A stretch of 23,698 nucleotides of DNA from Syntrophaceae bacterium UBA5761 (GCA_002418885.1 DIEZ01000060.1:465-24162), one strand, 5' to 3'. Shown: positions 1-8,574, counted from the stretch's first letter. Notes: a model not told the origin generated them from the letters alone. Numbers and translations are program-made.

Positions 1-649
1 CCACCATGATCGGGTTCAGGCTGACTATCGTTTTGATGCCGTGCGGCCTCGTAACATCGCAAACCACGCGCATCATCGGAACCGGCCCGACGGCAAATAC
101 CCTGTCGATCTTCTCGCCCGAATCGATGACGTTCTGAAGCACGACGCTCACGAAGCCGTGAAAACCGTAGCTGCCGTCATCGGTTGCCACCAGCAGCCGG
201 TCGCTCACCCGTCCCATCTCATCTTCGAGGATAAGGAGGTCTCTCGTTCGGGCCCCGATGATCGAGATAACTTTGTTGCCCGCATGCTTGAGCGCCGCGG
301 CTATGGGATACACGACGCCGACTCCGACGCCGCCACCCACACAGACGGAGGTTCCGAAGTTTTCGACCTCCGTAGGATGGCCCAGAGGGCCCAGTACATG
401 CAGAATATAATCCCCCGGATTGAGCTCCGCCAGACATGCGGTCGTCTTGCCCACGACCTGAAAGATGATGGTCAGCGTCCCCTTTCCGCCGTCGGAATCG
501 ACGATGGTAAGCGGAATCCTCTCCCCTTTTTCGTCGATCATCAGAACCACGAATTGACCGGCCTTTCGCTTACGAGCAATCTCCGGGGCCTCCAAGACCA
601 TCCGGACCACGCTTTCCTGTAAAAATGTCTTTTCAGTGATTTTGAACAA
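1..649 (-). CDS. NfnA-like FAD/NAD(P)-binding oxidoreductase (ferredoxin-NADP+ reductase alpha / sulfide dehydrogenase SudB type), 3' end outside window
   Basis: The frame stays open from a TTG start at 649 to the window edge, giving 216 residues of a family that is normally about 280 long. The TTG is chosen because AGGAG lies 6 nt upstream and the protein begins as this family does (MFKITEKTFL). Visible parts are an FNR-type FAD motif (RIPLT, about residues 45-49), a glycine-rich nucleotide-binding stretch (GGGVGVGVVYP, about 105-115) and VGPVPMM (about 188-193). The three or four Cys that bind the [2Fe-2S] cluster should follow just past SLNPIMV and are outside the window. Family members pair with an NfnB/GltA flavoprotein, either for NADH/NADPH/ferredoxin transhydrogenation or for sulfide-dependent reduction. 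The gene is divergent from an operon whose first protein contains an NfnB-like module. Family assignment is firm; NfnA versus SudB role is not decided. Confidence 0.87.
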   Translation of the reverse strand, partial: MFKITEKTFLQESVVRMVLEAPEIARKRKAGQFVVLMIDEKGERIPLTIVDSDGGKGTLTIIFQVVGKTTACLAELNPGDYILHVLGPLGHPTEVENFGTSVCVGGGVGVGVVYPIAAALKHAGNKVISIIGARTRDLLILEDEMGRVSDRLLVATDDGSYGFHGFVSVVLQNVIDSGEKIDRVFAVGPVPMMRVVCDVTRPHGIKTIVSLNPIMV

Positions 650-803
650 CGCTTTCTCCTTCGTCTCGACCGGTTAAGGCCATGGAATATGCTTCTTGTA
701 TTAATGAAAGACGGCCGTCCTTAAACCTCACTACCAAGGCATTCGCAAGGTTGTTACGAGACGACCGCAGTATCGCCCACGAAATAAGGAGGCGACCTTT
801 TTG

Positions 804-905
804 ATGATGCCCGGGGTACGGTCGAGATTACACGACGGCACATGGGCGTCCGCTTGTACTCAATCTCCCAACGGCCTGATTCTCAATGATCCCGATACGT
901 TGTGA
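804..905 (+). CDS. possible 33-residue small or leader ORF
   Basis: ATG at 804 is preceded by a strong AAGGAGG (786-792) about 11 nt upstream, and the frame closes with TGA at 903-905. The peptide is hydrophilic (MMPGVRSRLHDG...), with no membrane segment or recognisable motif. It lies about 255 nt before the HdrA start, so it could be a leader peptide, but chance is also plausible. The only real support is the Shine-Dalgarno match. Confidence 0.18.
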   Translation: MMPGVRSRLHDGTWASACTQSPNGLILNDPDTL

Positions 906-996
906 ATGGTTCGTAACTATAGCAAAACACATCAAAAATGCCAAGACAAAATTTGCCGTTCGTCAAGAGCAAATAGAAGTGAGAAGTATTTTGACC

Positions 997-1024
997 TTGA
1001 CATAGTCAGCCCAATCGTGATACC
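997..1024 (+). promoter_or_regulatory. weak candidate sigma-70 promoter for the Hdr/Flx operon
   Basis: A perfect TTGACA (997-1002) is followed after 16 nt by GATACC (1019-1024), which matches the -10 consensus at only three positions. A start near 1031 would give a 5' leader of about 130 nt containing the tandem repeat at 1100-1123. A second TTGACC overlaps just upstream (991-996). Confidence 0.25.
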
Positions 1025-1099
1025 GCACCCAATCTGTTCAGGTGATTCTCGCAGGACTCGCCCGGTCTTTCGCCAGAGGCGATGTTTCAATAGGTCATA

Positions 1100-1123
1100 A
1101 CATGGCCCTTCACATGGCCCTTC
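1100..1123 (+). repeat. perfect tandem 12-mer, two copies
   Basis: ACATGGCCCTTC occurs twice head to tail (1100-1111 and 1112-1123), ending 37 nt before the HdrA start codon and just ahead of its ribosome site. It may be replication slippage or a two-site operator; the sequence alone does not say. Confidence 0.9.
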
Positions 1124-1160
1124 CGAGAAGGGTGGTAAACACATCGCGAGGTGGCAACAC

Positions 1161-4100
1161 GTGACAAAAGATAAGGAAAAAATCGGAGCAGTGATGGTAG
1201 CGGGGGCCGGCATCGCCGGTATCCAGGCGTCATTGGATCTCGCCAATTCGGGCATGAAGGTGTACCTTGTAGAAAAGGGCATCAGCATCGGCGGGGTTAT
1301 GGCTCAACTTGACAAGACCTTTCCCACCAATGACTGCTCTGCCTGTATTCTATCCCCCAAGTTGGTGGAAGTCGGCCGTCATCCGAACGTAGAAATCCTT
1401 ACCCGGCGGACGATAACGGCCGTGGAAGGAGAAGCCGGTCATTTCCGGGTGAAGATGACGCGGGCCCCCCGGTATGTGGACCTGGACAAGTGCACGGGGT
1501 GCGGCGACTGTGCGAAGGTATGTCCGATAAACATCCCGTCGGACTTCAACGAAGGACTGTCGGAACGGCAGGCAATATATCGTCACTTTCCGCAGGCGAT
1601 CCCCAGCGGATTCGCCATCGACAAACGGGGCACGTCGCCGTGTAAGGCCGCATGTCCCACCCATATCAGCGTCCAGGGGTACGTGGCACTGATCGCTGCA
1701 GGTAAATTCAAGGAGGCCTTAAAGCTCATCAAGGAGGACAACCCGTTCCCTGTCGTGTGCGGTCGGGTCTGCAACCATCCTTGTGAGTCGGTGTGCAAGA
1801 GGGGAGATGTCGACGAACCGATAGACATAATGCATCTGAAGAGGTTTGTGGCCGACCTCGATTTGAAGGACGAAACCCGGTACCTTCCCGAGAAGAAAGA
1901 AAGTAAAGGGAAAAAAGTGGCCGTCGTGGGTGCGGGTCCCTCTGGGCTCACATGCGCCTATTATCTGGCCATCGAGGGTTACGACGTAGACGTCTTCGAA
2001 GCCCTGCCCGTTGCCGGCGGGTGGCTGGCGGTCGGTATTCCCGGGTACCGCTTGCCGAAAGACGTGCTGCGGGCAGAAATAAAGGTCATCGAGGACCTGG
2101 GGGTAAAGATCAACCTCAACACCCGCGTCGGGAAAGACATCACCTTTGAACAACTAAAGAAAGATTACAGTGCTGTATTCGTCGGTTGCGGGACGATGCG
2201 CAGCAGCAAACTGAATGCGCCCGGGGAAGACCTGCAAGGCGTGATCCACGGCGTAGACTTTCTCCAACGGATAAACTTGGGGGAGAAGGTGTATCTCGGC
2301 GATAGAGTAGCCGTGATCGGCGGCGGTAACGTGGCTATGGACGCCGTCCGCACGGCGATCAGGACGGGGTCGAAGGATGTCTTCATCCTGTACCGTAGGT
2401 CCCGCGCCGAAATGCCGGCGTCGCCCGAGGAAATCGAGGAGGCATTGGAAGAAGGCGTGCGGATGGAATTCCTCGTCGCGCCGAAACGCGTCATCGGTGA
2501 GAACGGCAAGGTCACGGGTATAGAGTGTACCCGTATGGAACTGGGAGAACCCGACGCAAGCGGGCGGCGGCGGCCCATCGAAATCAAGGGCTCGGAATTC
2601 ATCGTCCCGTGCGATGCCGTGATCCCGGCCATCGGCCAGGAAGCGGATTTATCCTTCCTCACCGAGGGAAGCGGGGTTTCCGTCAACAAATGGAACAATA
2701 TCGATGTGGACCCCGTGACATTCGCTACCAATGTCCCCGGGGTGTTTTCCGGTGGGGACGTGGTGACCGGCCCCCAGACGGTAGTAAAGGCCGTATACGC
2801 GGGGAAAGAGACCGCCGGGTCTATCGACCGCTATCTCCGCGGAGAAGACATCAAGGCGGGACGCGAACGTGATTGGACGCAGGGGCTCGCCCACCCTGGT
2901 GATACCTCCCGTATTCCAAAAAACAGCCGGGTGAAGTACCCCCACGTTAAGCCGGAGGAACGAAAAGTCGACTTCCGCGAAGTGGGGGTCGGCTTCAGCG
3001 AAGAAGAGGCCGTACGTGAGGCGCAACGTTGCCTGAGTTGCGGTATTTGTTCGGAATGTTACCAGTGCGTTGAGGCCTGCCTCGCCAAAGCGATCAATCA
3101 TGATGATACAATCGAAGAAGAGACGATCGAGGTAGGCGCCATCATCGCCGCGCCGGGTTTTGAGACCTTCGATGCGACCCTCCGGTCGGAGTACGGGTAC
3201 GGCGTGTACGCGAACGTCGTCACGAGTATCCAATTCGAGCGCATCCTCTCCGCCTCCGGCCCCTATTTCGGGCATGTTCAAAGGTTGTCCGACGGGAAGG
3301 AACCAAAGAAAATCGCCTTCATCCAATGCGTAGGTTCGAGAGACACGGCCTGTGGAAACAGTTGGTGCTCTTCCGTGTGCTGTATGTACGCTACCAAAGA
3401 GGCCATAATCGGAAAAGAACACGTCAAAGAGCTGGAGCCCACCATCTTCTTTATGGATATCCGGGCGCACGGCAAGGACTTCGACCGGTTCGTCAACCGG
3501 GCGAAGAACGAATACGGCATCCGCTACATCAGGTCCATTCCCTCCACCGTCAAAGAGCTGCAGCAGTCGAAAAACCTGCTCGTCAAATACGTGCGTGAAG
3601 ACGGGACATTGGTGGAAGAAGAGTTCGATATGGTGGTGCTGTCGGTAGGCCTCACCCCTCCCGCGGAGGCGCGGGAATTGGCGACGGCCCTGGGGATAGA
3701 GCTCGAGGAGCACGGTTTCTGTGCCACAGACTTGGAGAACCCGGTAAAGTCAACAAAAGGAGGGGTCTTCGTGTGCGGCGCCTTCGGCGGTCCGAAAGAC
3801 ATCCCCGAGACGGTCATGGAGGCTAGCGGTGCCGCCGCCTGCGCCTCGAGTATCATCGCCGACCGCCGGGGCACGATGATCGTCGAGGAAGAATTGCCGA
3901 TGGAGAAAGACCTGCGCGGGTTAGGTCCCCGGATCGGCGTTTTTGTCTGTCATTGCGGGATCAATATCGGGGGCGTGGTCAATGTCCCGGAGGTGCGGGA
4001 CTACGCCAAGACGCTGCCGAACGTCGTGTACGTGGCAGACAATCTCTTCACCTGCTCGCAGGATACGGCGGTGAAGATGGCCGAGGTGATCGAAGAGTAC

Positions 4101-5585
4101 AACCTCACGCGTGTAGTCGTGGCCTCGTGTTCACCTAGGACCCATGAGCCGTTATTCCAGGAAAACTGCGAGAAGGCCGGCTTGAATCCCTATCTGTTCG
4201 AGATGGCCAACATCCGCGACCAGGATTCCTGGGTCCACATGCACGAACCCGAAAAGGCAACGGAAAAGGCAAAGGACCTGGTACGGATGGCGGTGGCCAA
4301 GGCGCAGTTCCTGCAACCCCTGAAGCCGGGCCAGCTCAGCGTGAATAAAGCGACGATGATCATCGGCGGCGGACTGGCCGGTATTACGGCGGCGTTGTCT
4401 TTGGCCGAACAGGGATTCGAATCGTACGTCGTAGAAAAGAAACCCTATCTGGGGGGTAACTACCGCGAGTTGTATTACACCCTGGAGGGTCTCGATACGA
4501 AGAGGCATTTGGCGGGCCTTTTAGAGCGGGTGAAGGCAAGCAAACTTATTCACGTGTTCACCGGTGCGGAGATCGTCAAGATCGAGGGCTTCATCGGTAA
4601 TTACAAAACCACCATCAAAACCCGGGACGGCGAGGAACAGTTCGAGCACGGAATCGTTGTGGTGGCGACGGGGGCCTATGAGCTGGAAACGAGCGAGTAC
4701 CTCCACGGTCAATCCCCCAACGTGATTACCCAACGCAACCTGGAGAAAATGATCGCCGAGCGTGATGGTAGAGCGGTTCAGGCGTCCCATATCGTAATGA
4801 TCCAGTGTGTGGGGTCTCGAACGCCGGAGAGGCCGTACTGCAGCCGGTACTGCTGTTCGGAGGCGATGAAAAACGCCCTGCAACTCAAAGAGATGGACCC
4901 GAACAAAGATGTGACCATCATCTACCGTGATATCCGCACCTTCGGGTTGAAGGAGGACTATTACAAGAAGGCGCGGGAGCTCAACGTCAAGTTCATCCGC
5001 TACGACGAGGACCGCAAGCCGGAGATAAGCCAGGCTGGGGACCGACTGGTCGTCCGGGCCTTCGACCCCATTCTCAACGGGTCGGTGGAACTGCCGGCAG
5101 ACCTGCTTGCCCTCTCGGTAGGTACGGTACCGAACCCCGAAAACGCCGCCATCGGTCAGATGCTAAAGGTGCCCACCAATCAGGACGGGTTCTTCCTCGA
5201 GGCTCACGTGAAGTTGCGCCCCGTGGACTTTGCTACCGACGGCGTCTTCATGTGCGGGATGGCTCATGCCCCCAAACTCAGCGAAGACACGATCGTCCAG
5301 GCAAATGCCGCCGTGTCCCGGGCGTGTACAGTGCTGACGAAGGACTTCATCGAGGCGGAAGGGAAAACGGCTTACGTAATCAAGGAACGCTGCTCAGGTT
5401 GCGGGCTCTGCGAACAGAATTGTCCGTTCGGGGCGATCGCCGTAAATCCCGTGGAAGGGGTGGCGGAGGTCAACACAGTGCTCTGCAAGGGGTGCGGCGT
5501 CTGTACCGCATCGTGTCGCATGAACGCCGTCGATTTGAACGGCTTCACCAACGAAGAAGTCGTGGCGCAGATAGTGGCCCTGTAG
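1161..5585 (+). CDS. hdrA: HdrA / NfnB(GltD)-like / HdrA triple-flavin fusion, electron-bifurcating heterodisulfide reductase-type subunit A
   Basis: GTG start at 1161 with GAGGTGG (1147-1153) 7 nt upstream; 1474 residues, against roughly 650-1000 for ordinary HdrA. Domains in order: an HdrA-type FAD fold (GAGIAG 15-20, NDCSAC 57-62); a [4Fe-4S] motif C111/114/117/121; an inserted NfnB/GltD-like module, with Cys161/165 and C200/204/208/212, an FAD motif GAGPSG (257-262), a nucleotide motif GGGN (387-390) and GGD (531-533); Cys-rich 624-640; the rest of the first HdrA unit (about 655-905); then a second HdrA unit starting at C930/C932 with GGGLAG (1069-1074); and two C-terminal ferredoxin motifs, C1411/1414/1417/1421 and C1442/1445/1448/1452. 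HdrA carries the bifurcating flavin and passes electrons to HdrBC and to ferredoxin. Three FAD sites and many clusters in one cytoplasmic chain are inferred. It is first in the operon, 68 nt before MvhD. Family calls are firm; the direction and substrates are inference. Confidence 0.93.
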   Translation: MTKDKEKIGAVMVAGAGIAGIQASLDLANSGMKVYLVEKGISIGGVMAQLDKTFPTNDCSACILSPKLVEVGRHPNVEILTRRTITAVEGEAGHFRVKMTRAPRYVDLDKCTGCGDCAKVCPINIPSDFNEGLSERQAIYRHFPQAIPSGFAIDKRGTSPCKAACPTHISVQGYVALIAAGKFKEALKLIKEDNPFPVVCGRVCNHPCESVCKRGDVDEPIDIMHLKRFVADLDLKDETRYLPEKKESKGKKVAVVGAGPSGLTCAYYLAIEGYDVDVFEALPVAGGWLAVGIPGYRLPKDVLRAEIKVIEDLGVKINLNTRVGKDITFEQLKKDYSAVFVGCGTMRSSKLNAPGEDLQGVIHGVDFLQRINLGEKVYLGDRVAVIGGGNVAMDAVRTAIRTGSKDVFILYRRSRAEMPASPEEIEEALEEGVRMEFLVAPKRVIGENGKVTGIECTRMELGEPDASGRRRPIEIKGSEFIVPCDAVIPAIGQEADLSFLTEGSGVSVNKWNNIDVDPVTFATNVPGVFSGGDVVTGPQTVVKAVYAGKETAGSIDRYLRGEDIKAGRERDWTQGLAHPGDTSRIPKNSRVKYPHVKPEERKVDFREVGVGFSEEEAVREAQRCLSCGICSECYQCVEACLAKAINHDDTIEEETIEVGAIIAAPGFETFDATLRSEYGYGVYANVVTSIQFERILSASGPYFGHVQRLSDGKEPKKIAFIQCVGSRDTACGNSWCSSVCCMYATKEAIIGKEHVKELEPTIFFMDIRAHGKDFDRFVNRAKNEYGIRYIRSIPSTVKELQQSKNLLVKYVREDGTLVEEEFDMVVLSVGLTPPAEARELATALGIELEEHGFCATDLENPVKSTKGGVFVCGAFGGPKDIPETVMEASGAAACASSIIADRRGTMIVEEELPMEKDLRGLGPRIGVFVCHCGINIGGVVNVPEVRDYAKTLPNVVYVADNLFTCSQDTAVKMAEVIEEYNLTRVVVASCSPRTHEPLFQENCEKAGLNPYLFEMANIRDQDSWVHMHEPEKATEKAKDLVRMAVAKAQFLQPLKPGQLSVNKATMIIGGGLAGITAALSLAEQGFESYVVEKKPYLGGNYRELYYTLEGLDTKRHLAGLLERVKASKLIHVFTGAEIVKIEGFIGNYKTTIKTRDGEEQFEHGIVVVATGAYELETSEYLHGQSPNVITQRNLEKMIAERDGRAVQASHIVMIQCVGSRTPERPYCSRYCCSEAMKNALQLKEMDPNKDVTIIYRDIRTFGLKEDYYKKARELNVKFIRYDEDRKPEISQAGDRLVVRAFDPILNGSVELPADLLALSVGTVPNPENAAIGQMLKVPTNQDGFFLEAHVKLRPVDFATDGVFMCGMAHAPKLSEDTIVQANAAVSRACTVLTKDFIEAEGKTAYVIKERCSGCGLCEQNCPFGAIAVNPVEGVAEVNTVLCKGCGVCTASCRMNAVDLNGFTNEEVVAQIVAL

Positions 5586-5653
5586 CGTGACAAATGACGC
5601 GCCCTCACAGGAGAAAGGGCGGAATAGACTATGGTTCAGAAACGGAGAACGAG

Positions 5654-6091
5654 ATGTCAGAAGACCGAGTGAAAGAGGGTTGGGATCCGAAGATAGCCGC
5701 CATCGTGTGTAACTGGTGCACTTACGCCGGTGCCGACCTCGCCGGCATAAGTCGCATCCAGTATCCCCCCAATGTCCGCATCATCCGTGTCCCCTGCACG
5801 GGACGGATCAATCCTTTTTACATCGTGCGCGCCCTGCAGGAAGGAGCGGATGGAGTTCTTGTGTCCGGTTGCCACCCCGGTGAATGCCACTACATAACCG
5901 GAAATCTCAGCGCCCGGCGAAAGTTTGCCATGCTGAAGATATTCCTCGATTACCTCGGTTTGGAGGCGGATCGGACGACCTTTACCTGGTGTTCGGCTTC
6001 CGAAGGTGAGCGATTCGCCAAGGTAGTTAGTGGGGTAACGGAAAGGGTCAGGCAACTGGGGCCGGCAAAGAAGCTGGTTAAATCACTGTGA
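5654..6091 (+). CDS. mvhD: MvhD / FlxD-type hydrogenase iron-sulfur delta subunit
   Basis: 145 residues, the usual size for MvhD. The open frame reaches back to 5594, but ATG at 5654 has GGAG (5644-5647) 6 nt upstream and starts just before the conserved core (CNWCTYAGADLAG, 19-31), so it is preferred. Conserved Cys are C19, C22, C48, C73 and C78 (GCHPGECHY), which in the family bind a [2Fe-2S] cluster. MvhD/FlxD links the electron-input module (a hydrogenase in methanogens, FlxABC in bacteria) to HdrA. Its place directly behind the HdrA fusion, with no hydrogenase large subunit nearby, points to the Flx type. Confidence 0.93.
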   Translation: MSEDRVKEGWDPKIAAIVCNWCTYAGADLAGISRIQYPPNVRIIRVPCTGRINPFYIVRALQEGADGVLVSGCHPGECHYITGNLSARRKFAMLKIFLDYLGLEADRTTFTWCSASEGERFAKVVSGVTERVRQLGPAKKLVKSL

Positions 6092-6126
6092 CGGGTAGAG
6101 ATCAATAAAACGAGGATTCGAGAAAA

Positions 6127-7134
6127 GTGGAAGCCATCGAGAAAAAGCTACGGGAAGAGGCGAAAAAACTGTTAGAGGAAAAAAAGGTCGATGTCATCGT
6201 GGGTTACGAGGCGGGGACGTTGCCGCTTACGGCCGCACCCGCGTTCGTCACAGATCCCTCAGACACTACGAAGCTCGTCTGGAACGCCTTATGTGTACAG
6301 AATCTTGCCAAATACGTGCATGACGTCGTCTCCCAACACCGTAATGCACAGAAACGGGTAAAGCCGGAAAACAGAACGAAGAAAGTGGTAGGCGTCGTTG
6401 GGCGCGGCTGTACGACGCGTTCTATCATCCTCCATCTGCAGGAACGGCAGTACACCCGCGAGGAGATCGTGGTCCTGGGCGTGCCCTGTCGGGGGTATGT
6501 GGACAAGAAAAAGCTGTCCGTACTCCTCGAAGGACAGGAAATCGTTCATGGGGCCTTGGATGGCGAGCGACTGAAGGTGACGACGGCCGCCGGTGACAGA
6601 ATCGTGGCGGTTGCTGACGTCCTTGCCGATAATTGCCTCATCTGCCGGTTTAACAACCCCGTCATCAGCGACCTGATGGCGGGTGAGCCGGCGCCGGCCA
6701 TGAGGTCGGACGAAGAATATGACGCCGTGAAGGCATTCGAATCCCGGCCCTCCGAGGAGCGGTGGGCCTATTTCGAGAAAGAGATGGCAAAGTGCATCCG
6801 GTGCTATGCCTGCCGTCAAGCCTGTCCATCCTGTTATTGCCCCGAATGTTTCGCCGAACAAAGCAGACCTCGGTGGGTTGGCATAGGAGAGGATGCCTCC
6901 GACACACAGGTATTCCAAATCATGAGGATCTTCCACATGGCGGGCCGGTGCGTAGACTGCGGTTCCTGTGTTGCCGTCTGCCCCATGGGCGTTGATTTAA
7001 GGACATTCTTGAAAAAGCTGGACAAGGACGCCTATGAACTCTTTGGGAGTCGGGTCGGTGCCTCGCTGGATGATCCCCCTGTGCTTTCTACCTATCGAGA
7101 GCATGAGTGTGAAGACTTTATCTACAACCCGTAA
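6127..7134 (+). CDS. dicluster [4Fe-4S] protein, FlxC-like / coenzyme F420 hydrogenase-beta-like electron carrier
   Basis: 335 residues from a GTG at 6127, with a modest CGAGGA about 11 nt upstream. The N-terminal two thirds is a CoA-transferase-like or FrhB-like region with scattered Cys (GRGCTTRS 93-98, VPCRGY 119-124, NCLICRF 169-175). The C-terminal third holds two ferredoxin-like motifs, C223/226/229/233 and C275/278/281/285, with an extra Cys-rich loop between them (CPSCYCPEC 233-241). No membrane segment. It sits between MvhD and HdrC, with gaps of 35 and 18 nt. In FlxABCD-HdrABC systems an Fe-S subunit of this kind relays electrons between the NAD(P)H-oxidising subunit and MvhD; I assign FlxC by elimination, so the family is surer than the name. 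Confidence 0.75.
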   Translation: MEAIEKKLREEAKKLLEEKKVDVIVGYEAGTLPLTAAPAFVTDPSDTTKLVWNALCVQNLAKYVHDVVSQHRNAQKRVKPENRTKKVVGVVGRGCTTRSIILHLQERQYTREEIVVLGVPCRGYVDKKKLSVLLEGQEIVHGALDGERLKVTTAAGDRIVAVADVLADNCLICRFNNPVISDLMAGEPAPAMRSDEEYDAVKAFESRPSEERWAYFEKEMAKCIRCYACRQACPSCYCPECFAEQSRPRWVGIGEDASDTQVFQIMRIFHMAGRCVDCGSCVAVCPMGVDLRTFLKKLDKDAYELFGSRVGASLDDPPVLSTYREHECEDFIYNP

Positions 7135-7152
7135 GGTGAAACGGAGCGCATA

Positions 7153-7677
7153 ATGAAGACCTTTCTCGAAGAAGTGAACGAAAAGATAAAAGGTGTACCT
7201 ATCCAGCGGTGCTACCATTGTCGTAAGTGCACGGCCGGATGCCCGCTCGCATCGGTCATGGAGTACAATCCCAATCGGATCATAAAGATGATCCAGATGG
7301 GGATGAAGAAGGAAGTGCTGAACAGTTCGACCATTTGGTTGTGTGCGTCCTGCGAGACGTGCATTACCCGTTGTCCCAATGAGGTGGATATCGCAAGAAT
7401 GATGGATATCTTAAGAGAAATGGCGATAAAGGAAGGTGTCCCCGCGAAAGAAAAGAACGTAATACTCTTCCATGAGGCCTTTCTGTGGGGCATCAAACTC
7501 CGTGGTCGAATAAACGAGCCTCTCATGATGGTGAATTACAAGCTACGGTCGGGGGACTTCTTTTCCGATATGTCGATGGGGATCGAAATGTTTCTTAAAG
7601 GAAAACTTCCCCTGATCTCTCCCAAGACCAAGAACTTACGGGCGGTAAAGGATATTTTCGAGAAGACCAGACAGTGA
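7153..7677 (+). CDS. hdrC: heterodisulfide reductase subunit C, soluble HdrC
   Basis: 174 residues with two classical [4Fe-4S] motifs, C20/23/26/30 and C64/67/70/74, as in methanogen and bacterial HdrC (usually about 180-190). The start is ATG at 7153, with GGAG some 8 nt upstream. HdrC carries electrons from HdrA to the noncubane clusters of HdrB. No transmembrane helices are present, so this is the cytoplasmic type and not HdrE-linked. It is followed after 19 nt by hdrB, the usual CB order. Confidence 0.93.
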   Translation: MKTFLEEVNEKIKGVPIQRCYHCRKCTAGCPLASVMEYNPNRIIKMIQMGMKKEVLNSSTIWLCASCETCITRCPNEVDIARMMDILREMAIKEGVPAKEKNVILFHEAFLWGIKLRGRINEPLMMVNYKLRSGDFFSDMSMGIEMFLKGKLPLISPKTKNLRAVKDIFEKTRQ

Positions 7678-7696
7678 TCTCATAAGGAGGCAAGTG

Positions 7697-8548
7697 TTGA
7701 AAGTTTCATACTATCCGGGATGCTCCCTGCATGGAACAGCGAAAGAGTACGATCAGTCCGTAAAGGCGGTGTCTTCTGCCCTGGGGATAGACCTTGCGGA
7801 GGTCGAAGACTGGTCGTGCTGCGGCGCCACTTCGGCCCACTCTACCAATTTCAAGCTCTCCGTGGCGTTGCCTGCAAGAAATCTCGTATTGATCGAGTCG
7901 GCGGGGGACAAAGAGGTAATGGTACCTTGCGCCGCCTGTTTCAACAGATTCAAGAGCGCTCAGCACCATCTTGCTCATGACGATAGATTGAAAGCGGAGA
8001 TGGATGGTATCATCGGCCGACCCTACCAAGGAACGGTTACGGTAAAGCATCCCATAGGTCTTTTCCATGACGATGTCGGCATGGACACGATTGCTCAAAA
8101 GGTCGTTAAAAGACTGACCGGTCTAAAACCGGTATCGTACTACGGTTGTCTGTTGGTCAGGCCGCCCGAGGTATGTCAGTTCGAAAACTACGAGAATCCC
8201 TGTATGTTGGATGAGATTTTGGGGGCCCTGGGGGCCGAGGTGAAACAGTGGTCCTTCAAGACGGACTGTTGCGGCGGCAGCCTGACGATCAGCCGGACGG
8301 ACGTCGTACGGAACTTGGTCGACCGGCTGATGACGATGGCCCGGGAGGCGGGCGCCAACTGCGTCGTGACGGCCTGTCCGGTCTGTATGGCGAATCTCGA
8401 TACGAGGGCCGGTGAGAACGTCAAGTTGCCCGTGTTTTACTTCACGGAACTCATGGCCCTGGCGATGGGCGTGCCGGGACCGGCGGACTGGTTCAAACTC
8501 CATATGGTCGACCCTACCCCGCTCATGAGTGGTTTGGGGCTGATATAA
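7697..8548 (+). CDS. hdrB: heterodisulfide reductase subunit B, catalytic HdrB
   Basis: 283 residues. GTG at 7694 and TTG at 7697 both fit the frame. AAGGAGG (7684-7690) is only 3 nt from the GTG but 6 nt from the TTG, and the TTG gives MKVSYYPGCS, a typical HdrB beginning, so 7697 is chosen. Two complete CCG (Cys-rich) motifs are visible: C9, C41-C42, C78/C81 and C151, C191-C192, C227/C230. In HdrB these hold two noncubane [4Fe-4S] clusters that cleave the heterodisulfide. Bacteria generally lack CoM-S-S-CoB, so the physiological acceptor is unknown; the DsrC trisulfide or another thiol/disulfide pair are candidates in this group. The catalytic residues look intact. Confidence 0.94.
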   Translation: MKVSYYPGCSLHGTAKEYDQSVKAVSSALGIDLAEVEDWSCCGATSAHSTNFKLSVALPARNLVLIESAGDKEVMVPCAACFNRFKSAQHHLAHDDRLKAEMDGIIGRPYQGTVTVKHPIGLFHDDVGMDTIAQKVVKRLTGLKPVSYYGCLLVRPPEVCQFENYENPCMLDEILGALGAEVKQWSFKTDCCGGSLTISRTDVVRNLVDRLMTMAREAGANCVVTACPVCMANLDTRAGENVKLPVFYFTELMALAMGVPGPADWFKLHMVDPTPLMSGLGLI

Positions 8549-8574
8549 AAAAACTTGGAAGACTGAAGGATACC

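Larger units (their letters stand above)
650..1160. other. 511-bp intergenic region between divergent redox genes
   Basis: This gap must hold promoters for both the NfnA-like gene and the Hdr/Flx operon. It contains a possible 33-codon ORF (804-905), a TTGACA element (997-1002) with a poor -10, and a 12-bp tandem duplication (1100-1123). I found no convincing sigma-54 (-24/-12) site, tRNA or known riboswitch. The rightward 64-residue open frame at 906-1100 has no ribosome site and unremarkable composition and is not taken as a gene. Confidence 0.6.

Noticed and set aside
41..622. A 193-residue open frame on the plus strand
   Set aside because: It is the shadow of the minus-strand NfnA-like gene, which reads through the window edge and has FAD and nucleotide motifs.
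906..1100. A 64-residue open frame upstream of HdrA
   Set aside because: No ribosome site, no hydrophobic or domain features, and it overlaps the likely promoter region.
2649..3713. A 354-residue open frame on the minus strand
   Set aside because: It is antisense to the HdrA fusion, whose Cys and FAD motifs are continuous across this stretch.
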